Positions 6,935 to 13,652 of a DNA stretch of 64,000 nt are shown in pieces (position 1 is the stretch's first letter; every line of letters starts with the position of its first letter). The notes under the pieces were generated by a model. That model had not been told where the DNA came from, made no database searches, and saw only the letters and a list, made by a program, of their open reading frames with translations. The stretch is from assembly GCA_030535975.1 (NCBI GenBank), contig JAUNQW010000001.1, positions 1 to 64,000 of the forward strand. Direction: 5' to 3'. The position numbers were made by a program, and so were the translations under genes. This DNA is from Atopococcus tabaci. GTDB lineage: Bacteria > Bacillota > Bacilli > Lactobacillales > Carnobacteriaceae_A.

Positions 6935-7057
6935 GAAGGAACTTCTTTCATCTTTTTATCAATGCAGTTGGGAAAATTGATAAAGATTTTGAAGTAAGAC
7001 CTTACAGCGTATTTTCTCGCCGTGGTATACACCGAGGAAGTACGCTTTTTATTTTTA
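6935..7057 (+). ncRNA. Structured leader or small RNA ending in a terminator, before trmL
   Basis: The predicted transcript holds an 11-bp hairpin (6953-6963 with 6976-6986), possibly closed by ACTTC/GAAGT (6941-6945 with 6991-6995), a small GTAA/TTAC pairing, and a strong terminator stem of about 17 bp (7006-7024 with 7030-7046, two bulged C) followed by TTTTTATTTTT. The terminator ends 20 bases before trmL. This is the layout of a transcription attenuator, but I recognise no known riboswitch or T-box motif, and a free small RNA is equally possible. Confidence 0.5.
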
Positions 7058-7077
7058 AAAAAGAAAAAGGTGACTAT

Positions 7078-7587
7078 ATGACGAATCATATTGTTTTATT
7101 TGAACCGCAGATACCTCCGAATACTGGGAATATTGCCCGCACTTGTGCAGGAACAAACTCCAGCCTGCATTTAATTGAACCTCTGGGATTTCAGTTAGGT
7201 GACAAGCACTTGAGACGAGCAGGTCTGGATTACTGGGATGACCTGAATGTTTATATTCATGAAAGTTTAGATGCTTTTCTATCAACAATCGATCTTTCAG
7301 ATTTATTCCTGATCACTAAATTTGCTGAGAAGATATATACGGACCAGGATTTTTCAGATATTGATAAAGATTATTATTTAATGTTTGGTAAGGAAACGAC
7401 AGGTTTACCGGAAGAATTCATGAAAACATACGCCGACCGCTGCTTACGGCTGCCCATGAATGATGAGCATATTCGCTCTTTGAATTTGTCTAATAGTGCA
7501 GCAATTGTTATCTATGAACTGCTGCGCCAGCAAAATTTTGCTCAATTAGAACTCATGCATCACTATGAAAAAGATAAGCTGAAGTAA
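7078..7587 (+). CDS. trmL: tRNA (cytidine(34)-2'-O)-methyltransferase, SPOUT class
   Basis: A 169-residue SPOUT methyltransferase that 2'-O-methylates the wobble base of certain leucine tRNAs. N-terminal HIVLFEPQIPPNTGNIARTC is the family hallmark, FGKETTGLP (near 104-112) belongs to the trefoil-knot SAM site, and IRSLNLSNSAAIVIYE (near 136-151) completes the knot. AAAAGGTGA lies before the ATG. It is preceded by a structured leader with a strong terminator. A weak GAAG-CGA hairpin with a short T run (7597-7620) follows. Confidence 0.93.
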   Translation: MTNHIVLFEPQIPPNTGNIARTCAGTNSSLHLIEPLGFQLGDKHLRRAGLDYWDDLNVYIHESLDAFLSTIDLSDLFLITKFAEKIYTDQDFSDIDKDYYLMFGKETTGLPEEFMKTYADRCLRLPMNDEHIRSLNLSNSAAIVIYELLRQQNFAQLELMHHYEKDKLK

Positions 7588-7673
7588 ATAAAAAATGAAG
7601 TCGATTTATCGCTTCTTTAAATAAAAAGTCTTATACTGAATGAAGATAAGTAAGAATTAAGGGAGGACTTAAG

Positions 7674-8861
7674 ATGAATTACGATTTTACAAGTTTATCA
7701 GACAGACGGTCGATGGGTTCTTTGAAGTACTATTACACGGATCAATGGAATCCTGATTTGGATGAAGATGTGGTTCCTTTATCGACAGCTGATATGGAGT
7801 TTAAAAATGCGCCGGAAGTGATAGAGGGTCTTAAAAACTATTTAGATGAGACAGTTTTAGGTTATACGATGGCGGGTCATGCTTATTATGACTCGATTCA
7901 AAGCTGGATGAAACGCAGGCATCAATGGGATATTGAAATGGAATGGATCGTTCCGGTCCCTGGGATAGTTACTGCCATCCATTTAGCTTTGGAGGCTTTC
8001 ACGCAGCCGGGAGACGGGGTTATCATCTTCCGTCCTGTTTATCATCAATTTGGTCTGATGGTAGAAAGTGATCGTCGGAAAGAAGTTAATGTTCCTTTAA
8101 TTGAAAAGGGAGAGGGCCATTACGAGATTGACTTCGATTTGTTTGAAAAAGAAGCAAGTAAAGCAGAAAATAAAATGTTGATTTTCTGCAGCCCTCATAA
8201 TCCTGTGGGAAGAGTATGGACAAAAGAAGAGTTGAAGAAAGTCGATGAAATTTCCCGCAAGCATGATTTAATCGTCGTATGTGATGAAATATGGCATGAC
8301 ATCACCTTTGAGGGTCAGGAGCATACGGCTTATCCAACCGTCAGCAGCCAAGCAGCTGATAATGTCATCGTCTGCACCTCGGTCTCTAAAACATTCTCTT
8401 TAGCAGCGATTAACACATCCAATATCATCATACCGGATGAAGGCTTGCGTCAAACTTTTGCGGATAAAGTCAGTCAAGGCCATTATGCAGTGAATGCTTT
8501 TGGTTATAAGGCAACAGAGCTGGCCTACAATCATGCTGAAGGGTGGCTGGATGCAGTAAATGAAGTTATTTGGGCTAACCATCATTTCCTAGTGGACTAC
8601 TTCAAGGAGCATCTGCCTAAAGTCAAAGCTTATGTTCCAGAGGGGACCTATGTGTCCTGGATAGACTTCAGAGAGCTGGGACTTGGTAATAGGGAGTTGG
8701 AGAAGTTAGTGCACGAAGAAGCACAATTTATGACCAATCATGGGCGGATTTTTGGAGAAGAGGGCGCAGGATTTGAGCGGGCCAATATCGCTCTTCCTCA
8801 AAATAATTTAGAAGTTCAACTGGAACGCCTGGTGAAAGTATTAAAAGGTAACGGTTTTTAA
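7674..8861 (+). CDS. PatB/MalY-type PLP-dependent C-S lyase (cystathionine beta-lyase-like)
   Basis: A 395-residue fold-type I aminotransferase-like enzyme. PatB/MalY members cleave C-S bonds of cystathionine and cysteine conjugates rather than transaminate. VPGIVTAIHLAL and FCSPHNPVGRVW match conserved PLP-site segments, VCDEIWHDI carries the Asp that contacts the pyridine nitrogen, and SVSKTFSLA has the Schiff-base lysine (K239). GGGAGGA precedes the ATG. It has no methionine or cysteine genes beside it, so substrate preference is open. The gene stands alone and ends at a bidirectional terminator shared with argS. Confidence 0.87.
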   Translation: MNYDFTSLSDRRSMGSLKYYYTDQWNPDLDEDVVPLSTADMEFKNAPEVIEGLKNYLDETVLGYTMAGHAYYDSIQSWMKRRHQWDIEMEWIVPVPGIVTAIHLALEAFTQPGDGVIIFRPVYHQFGLMVESDRRKEVNVPLIEKGEGHYEIDFDLFEKEASKAENKMLIFCSPHNPVGRVWTKEELKKVDEISRKHDLIVVCDEIWHDITFEGQEHTAYPTVSSQAADNVIVCTSVSKTFSLAAINTSNIIIPDEGLRQTFADKVSQGHYAVNAFGYKATELAYNHAEGWLDAVNEVIWANHHFLVDYFKEHLPKVKAYVPEGTYVSWIDFRELGLGNRELEKLVHEEAQFMTNHGRIFGEEGAGFERANIALPQNNLEVQLERLVKVLKGNGF

Positions 8862-8865
8862 ATAG

Positions 8866-8908
8866 AAAGAGGGTCGAGACTCTAGATATAAGCCTCGACC
8901 CTTTTTTA
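8866..8908. terminator. Bidirectional terminator between the patB-like gene and argS
   Basis: Stem GGGTCGAG (8871-8878) against CTCGACCC (8894-8901) is flanked by T on the plus side and gives a short T/C-rich tract on the minus side. The two genes converge here. Confidence 0.85.
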
Positions 8909-8909
8909 T

Positions 8910-10610
8910 TTACATTTTGTCTGGTGAAGAAACACCGAGCAGCCTTAAGGATTCCTTCAATACTATAGTTAATGCGTGGACAAGTGCCAGTCTGGCCGGT
9001 CGCTCTTCTGATTCATCCAAGACGCGGACATTCGCATAAAATTGATTGAATGCTGAAGCCAGTCGAACAGCATGACGAGCGACGATAGAAGGCTCGTTCT
9101 TTTCATAAGCTGATACAATAACGGACGGAAATTCGTGTAAATACTTAATGATTCTCCAGGAATAGTCGTCCGATAAATTATAGATGCCTGTATCTTTATA
9201 ATCGATGCCCTGATCATCCGCTTTTCTGAGCATGCTCATAGCTCGTGCCCGGCTGTACTGAACATATGGACCTGTTTCACCTTCGAATTTTACAATTTCG
9301 TCTAAATCAAAGTCGAAGTTATTGGTACGTTCGTTGTGAAGGTCATTGAAAATAACAGCCCCCACACCGACCTCTTCTGACACAACTTCTTTGTTATCGA
9401 GGTCTGGATTCTTTTGAGAGATCTGTTCATAAGCTTTATTCACCGCTTCATCTAGAACATCGTTGAGCAGGACAACTTTACCTCGGCGGGTGGACATTTT
9501 TTCTCCATCAATAGAAATCAGACCGAAGGCGATATGTAAGACCTCGTCAGCCCAGTCATAACCCATTTCTTTTAAGACGGCCTGTAATTGTTGGAAGTGG
9601 TAGTTTTGATCTTGACCGACGACATAAAGTGCTCGATTAAATTCAAACTTATTGTAACGGTTGATGGCAGCTGTGACATCACGTGTCATGTATAAGGTCG
9701 CTCCATCTTGTTTTTTAATCAAAGCTGGATTCAGATCATAATCATCTAAGTAGACCACCTGGGCTCCCTGATCTTCTTTTAAGAGATTTTTATCATCTAT
9801 GAGTTGAACGACCTCATCCATCTTATCATTGTAATAAGCCTCTCCATTAAAGGAGTCAAAAGTGATTTCTAAACGGTCGTAGACTTTGTTGAATTCTTTT
9901 AAGGACTCTTCTCGAAACCACTGCCATAATTCGATGGCTTCCTCGTCACCGTTTTCTAAGCGTCGGAACCACTCCCGACCTTCATCTTCTAATTCCGGCT
10001 CTTCTTCTGCTGCTTCATGGAAGTGAACATAAAGTTCGTTGAGTTCCTGAATTGGATTTTCGCGGACTTTTTCCGGATCTCCCCATTTCTTATAAGCACA
10101 GATTAATTTACCAAACTGGGTTCCCCAGTCTCCCAGGTAATTAATTTTGACCGGATTAAAACTAATTTTTTGATAGATATTGGCTAAGGCATTTCCGATA
10201 ACAGTTGACCGTAGATGTCCCATAGACATTGGTTTTGCGATATTAGGAGAAGACATATCTAAAATAACATTTTCATTGCCACCAATATTTTGTTCGCCAA
10301 ATGCTGATCCTGCAGCTAGAACTTCTTGTACTACTGCCTGCCCTACAGTCTTTCGATTGAGGAAGAAGTTAAGGTAAGGACCGACTGCCTGCACGCGGTC
10401 GATCAAAGGGTCTTCGATCTGATCCGCCAGATTCCCAGCGATTTCCTGCGGTGCTTTTCTAAAGACTTTAGCTAATTGAAAAGCTGGAAAAGCTAAATCT
10501 CCATGGTCGTCAGATTTAGGTTTTTCAAGCAAATTTATAATTTCGTCAACTGAAAGCTCATCTTCCAGAACATGATGCAGAATTTCAGCAATATCTTTTT
10601 GATAATCCAT
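8910..10610 (-). CDS. argS: Arginyl-tRNA synthetase
   Basis: Class Ia synthetase charging tRNA-Arg. An N-terminal add-1 domain leads to the HIGH-type motif in PMSMGHLRST (near residue 130), the KMSTRRGK signal, and a C-terminal anticodon-binding domain rich in Ala and Arg. The ATG at 10610 gives 566 residues and places AAGGAG ten bases upstream; an upstream TTG at 10619 would sit almost on the ribosome binding site. It is divergent from argR, an arrangement seen in other Lactobacillales. Confidence 0.96.
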   Translation of the reverse strand: MDYQKDIAEILHHVLEDELSVDEIINLLEKPKSDDHGDLAFPAFQLAKVFRKAPQEIAGNLADQIEDPLIDRVQAVGPYLNFFLNRKTVGQAVVQEVLAAGSAFGEQNIGGNENVILDMSSPNIAKPMSMGHLRSTVIGNALANIYQKISFNPVKINYLGDWGTQFGKLICAYKKWGDPEKVRENPIQELNELYVHFHEAAEEEPELEDEGREWFRRLENGDEEAIELWQWFREESLKEFNKVYDRLEITFDSFNGEAYYNDKMDEVVQLIDDKNLLKEDQGAQVVYLDDYDLNPALIKKQDGATLYMTRDVTAAINRYNKFEFNRALYVVGQDQNYHFQQLQAVLKEMGYDWADEVLHIAFGLISIDGEKMSTRRGKVVLLNDVLDEAVNKAYEQISQKNPDLDNKEVVSEEVGVGAVIFNDLHNERTNNFDFDLDEIVKFEGETGPYVQYSRARAMSMLRKADDQGIDYKDTGIYNLSDDYSWRIIKYLHEFPSVIVSAYEKNEPSIVARHAVRLASAFNQFYANVRVLDESEERPARLALVHALTIVLKESLRLLGVSSPDKM

Positions 10611-10752
10611 TAAAAGCAAACTCCTTAATTTTATTATATTTTCCTATAAAAACAAGAAAACTCGGCTCATACTTTTGATACGAGACGAGACTTCGATACC
10701 TTCTGTATTCTAACAAATATAGAAATACTCGTCTATAGGAAGAGTTGAAAAA

Positions 10753-10774
10753 TGAATAAAATAATAAATATTCA
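10753..10774. promoter_or_regulatory. Putative ARG-box-like operator between argS and argR
   Basis: TGAATA and TATTCA form a 22-base inverted repeat with an A/T-only centre. ARG boxes are A/T-rich palindromes built on TGAAT/ATTCA half-sites. It lies 73 bases upstream of the argR start, in front of a TATAAT-type -10. The spacing is wider than the 18-bp consensus, so binding is an inference. Confidence 0.35.
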
Positions 10775-10846
10775 CATTAACGTGTATATTTTTGAGTAAC
10801 TATGATATAATTGTGAGGCTTAAATGTCAGGAGGAGGACATATTAT

Positions 10847-11314
10847 ATGAGGAAAAATGACCGTCAATTATTAATTAAACAGTTAATTTTAGATCATGAT
10901 ATTTCGACACAGGAAGAGTTGCTGAACTATTTGAAAGTGGAGGGTGTCCATGCGACCCAAGCAACGATTTCGAGGGATATTAAAGAGTTAAATTTAGTTA
11001 AAACACCTGTCACGGGAGGCAAGACTAAATATACTTTATATCAGTCAAATCAAACATCTAAAAATAAATTAGAAGCTACTATCACAGACCGCGTCACCGG
11101 TATTACACGAGTGGAGTTTATAGTTATCTTGAAGACTTTAAAGGGAAATGCCAATGCAGTAAGTGCTTTAATCGATGACATGTCTTTTCCAGAAGTTATT
11201 TCTACCCTCGCAGGGCATGATACTGTTGTTATTTTCTCACATAATGCTAAAGAAGCTGAAAAAATATTTGATTATCTGGGGGAACATGCCAGTAAATCAA
11301 TCATGAATTATTAG
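10847..11314 (+). CDS. argR: Arginine repressor family regulator (ArgR/AhrC)
   Basis: A 155-residue transcriptional regulator of arginine metabolism. The N-terminal winged helix includes ATQATISRDIKELNL (near 37-51), the ArgR recognition helix. The C-terminal oligomerisation and arginine-binding domain has STLAGHDTVVIF where typical members have G-x-I-A-G-D-D-T: the first Asp of the pair is His124. This Asp contacts arginine in characterised ArgR, so ligand binding may be altered. GGAGGA precedes the ATG. Lactobacillales often carry two paralogues, ArgR and AhrC; which this is cannot be settled here. Confidence 0.9.
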   Translation: MRKNDRQLLIKQLILDHDISTQEELLNYLKVEGVHATQATISRDIKELNLVKTPVTGGKTKYTLYQSNQTSKNKLEATITDRVTGITRVEFIVILKTLKGNANAVSALIDDMSFPEVISTLAGHDTVVIFSHNAKEAEKIFDYLGEHASKSIMNY

Positions 11315-11344
11315 TCAAATATTCATGAATTATATACACTTATA

Positions 11345-11378
11345 AAAAAAGGCTGGAATCTCGATTCCAACCTTTTTA
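11345..11378. terminator. Bidirectional terminator between argR and the DUF1189 gene
   Basis: AAAGG-TGGAAT against ATTCCA-CCTTT with a CTCG loop has an A run before and a T run after, so it can serve both converging genes. Confidence 0.88.
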
Positions 11379-11394
11379 TTTATTATGAGGGACT

Positions 11395-12150
11395 TTAGCG
11401 AGAGTGTTTTTCCGGGTCATAAAAAATAGAGTAAACGGCCAGTAAAATAGGTATAATACGGATGATCGAGGTTAAAAAGAGCGAATTAAGATTGAGAAGT
11501 GTGGCAGCAAATGCAATTAATCCAGGGATTAAGAATGCTGCAAGAACTATTTTCCAAACTTGACCAAAGCTATACTTATAGCCGTTGAGCAAGGTAATGA
11601 GCTTTACAAAAAGAGCGGTAAATAGGGATGTTAATATAACAGCAGTAAAAACTGATACAATTAATACGAGACTAAAAACAGCTAGGAATTGAGTGAAAAA
11701 AGAGCCTGAGAAGATGGACTGGTCTAACCCGTTGACAGCTTGGTAGGGTAAAGAGATTTCATTTAATTGATTAGCGACATATAATTCATTTTCTAAAAAT
11801 CCGCCCGCCATAAGATAACCATTTTCCAGGTTTTTATTAATAGTTTCTCGACTCATTTCACCATGGGGGTCAAATATGAAGAGGCTGGAATCAATCTCGT
11901 AAATAAAGCTGTTGACATCTTCTTCCAGTATCATTTCACTGTTTTGAATTTCAAAATCAGGGATTTTAGACTGAATATCAGCTAAACTAGGAGAAAGGTC
12001 TTGGTAGCTGCGATAAAGTTGAGTAAAAATGGGTAGAAGAGTCACCCCTGAAATAATGATGACTAATCCAAAAGCCTGCCAAAAAGAAAGTTTTTTGGCT
12101 TGATGTATCTTTTTAGGTTGGGTGATGAATATTTTCAGATAATTTAGCAT
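11395..12150 (-). CDS. DUF1189 family membrane protein
   Basis: A 251-residue integral membrane protein. A hydrophobic helix near 24-45 follows the N-terminal LKIFITQPKKI segment typical of DUF1189. An extracytoplasmic region (about 50-148) has many acidic residues. Four more hydrophobic segments (about 150-245) follow. DUF1189 proteins are sometimes encoded near maltose transport genes, but none is here, and no activity is established. It is a single gene, divergent from the threonine/serine exporter pair. Confidence 0.75.
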   Translation of the reverse strand: MLNYLKIFITQPKKIHQAKKLSFWQAFGLVIIISGVTLLPIFTQLYRSYQDLSPSLADIQSKIPDFEIQNSEMILEEDVNSFIYEIDSSLFIFDPHGEMSRETINKNLENGYLMAGGFLENELYVANQLNEISLPYQAVNGLDQSIFSGSFFTQFLAVFSLVLIVSVFTAVILTSLFTALFVKLITLLNGYKYSFGQVWKIVLAAFLIPGLIAFAATLLNLNSLFLTSIIRIIPILLAVYSIFYDPEKHSR

Positions 12151-12349
12151 GAGTACACCTTTCTAACTGTTGATCGGGTCCGGGCATTTTATTTATTTTA
12201 ATACACAATCATTAAAATAAAATTAATTAGATTGACAAAAAAATCTTTTTATCTAAAATTGGAATTCTGTTCTATCTTTAGTAAAGACAGAAAACAGAAA
12301 AATCTTAATACATAAATTATTGAATTATTATTTAATGGGGTGATGAGTG

Positions 12350-13132
12350 ATGACTAGAAACAAATTGATTGTTGATTGTGCGACACTGGCCGGAAAAGTT
12401 ATGCTGGAGTCGAATGCTGAAAGTTACCGTGTAGAAGAAACCATTTTAAAAATATTAGAAACCTCCGGCTTAAATGTGACCGAAGCAATTACGATGACGA
12501 CGGGTATTATTTTTACTTTGGATGACCCGGAAACGAATAATCCGCCATTTACCGTCGTCCGTCGAATATATGAAAGAAATAATCAGCTGAGAAATATTCA
12601 AAGTGTCAATAATATATCCCGGGCGCTGACAGCTGGTCAGATCTCACCTCAAGAAGCTTATGACCAACTACTCATTGTAGAAGGTTCCGAATACTCGCAG
12701 GGGATCAAAACATTGGGCTCCATGTTTTTGGTTTTAGGTTTTACAATTTTACTGGGAGGACTCAACCTAAAAGCGATGCTGGTATCTCTTTTCACAGGTC
12801 TGCTTGTAGGAAGCTCCAGCAGCTTAAGAAATCGTTTTAAAGTTACTGGTTTTTTATACTCTTTATTTACAACAACTGTTGTTTCATTTTTAGTCTATCT
12901 TATCGGCTATTTTATAGATATGCCGTCGACGGCTATCAATATAGTCATCACGGCCAGCTTTATGCCGATGTATCCTGGGACTTCATTAACTAACGGTATC
13001 CGGGATACTCTGAAGGGTGATTATATATCTGGCGTGGCTCGAATTATAGAATCTATCGTAGTAGCCATCAGTTTGGCCCTGGGAGTAGCTGTTGGATTAA
13101 CTCTCTATAATGGGGTGATGTCATGGATTTAA
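12350..13132 (+). CDS. ThrE-type threonine/serine exporter, large subunit (DUF1212)
   Basis: Residues 1-115 form the soluble N-terminal domain with the conserved SNAESYRVEETILKI segment, followed by about five membrane helices (118-258). It matches the N-terminal half of the ThrE exporter, here a separate protein. ATG 12350 is used; GGGGTGATGAG lies upstream, and a GTG at 12347 would be too close. The stop overlaps the next gene, which has the complementary half, so the two likely form one transporter. The leader contains a 7-bp TTCTGTT/AACAGAA hairpin (12265-12301). Confidence 0.85.
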   Translation: MTRNKLIVDCATLAGKVMLESNAESYRVEETILKILETSGLNVTEAITMTTGIIFTLDDPETNNPPFTVVRRIYERNNQLRNIQSVNNISRALTAGQISPQEAYDQLLIVEGSEYSQGIKTLGSMFLVLGFTILLGGLNLKAMLVSLFTGLLVGSSSSLRNRFKVTGFLYSLFTTTVVSFLVYLIGYFIDMPSTAINIVITASFMPMYPGTSLTNGIRDTLKGDYISGVARIIESIVVAISLALGVAVGLTLYNGVMSWI

Positions 13133-13593
13133 TTGTACAAGTCATTGCTGCTTATATCGTGACGGTAGCTGCAGGTGTGACTCTGGAGTCTCCGAGACGA
13201 ATTGTCTACAGGACAGGGATCATTGGAGCGGTTTCCTATGCGGTCTATCTTATACTGGCTAACTATTTTGGTGTAGGGCAGGTGATGGGCTATTTTATAT
13301 CTTGTTTAATTGCTTCCATCATTTCTCAGTTTTTTGCCCGCAGGTATAAAACAGCAGTGATTCTTTTCTATGTTCCTACTTTTTATCTTTATGTGCCCGG
13401 TTCAACGATTTATCAGATGGCCTATAATTTTATAAGCGGCCAGCCGGATGCTGGAGCTCAGTCTCTTGTGCAGACCTTGATGATCGCAGGAGCTATCGCA
13501 CTGGGTATTTTTATTGCCGACTCTATTATGACTATATATTTAGATGTTAAAAATAGAAGTATTCAAAGTCTTACAAAGATAAATAAAAGATAA
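13123..13593 (+). CDS. ThrE-type threonine/serine exporter, small subunit (ThrE_2/DUF3815)
   Basis: A 156-residue protein with about five membrane helices, matching the C-terminal half of ThrE exporters. Its ATG lies inside the end of the preceding gene (10-base overlap), with GGGGTGATG as ribosome binding site within that gene, so translation is probably coupled. The conserved FYVPTFYLYVPGS segment sits near 85-97. Substrate is inferred from the family. Confidence 0.85.
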   Translation: MDLIVQVIAAYIVTVAAGVTLESPRRIVYRTGIIGAVSYAVYLILANYFGVGQVMGYFISCLIASIISQFFARRYKTAVILFYVPTFYLYVPGSTIYQMAYNFISGQPDAGAQSLVQTLMIAGAIALGIFIADSIMTIYLDVKNRSIQSLTKINKR

Positions 13594-13606
13594 ATAAATT
13601 ATACTG

Positions 13607-13652
13607 AAAAACACAGCTTCTATATCTTGTTTTATAGAAGCTGTGTTTTTTT
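13607..13652. terminator. Bidirectional terminator between the exporter pair and yfhO
   Basis: AAAACACAGCTTCTATA pairs with TATAGAAGCTGTGTTTT and has A and T runs outside the stem. It overlaps the last bases of the minus-strand yfhO gene. Confidence 0.9.

Noticed and set aside
6962-6997. Tiny open frame in the trmL leader (ATG, 11 codons, TAA) as an attenuator leader peptide
   Set aside because: No ribosome binding site at a workable distance and the ATG lies inside the 11-bp hairpin; no run of regulatory codons.
10620-10740. T-box leader of argS
   Set aside because: Inverted repeats are present, but the conserved T-box sequence (AGGGTGGNACCGCG type) and a terminator are absent.
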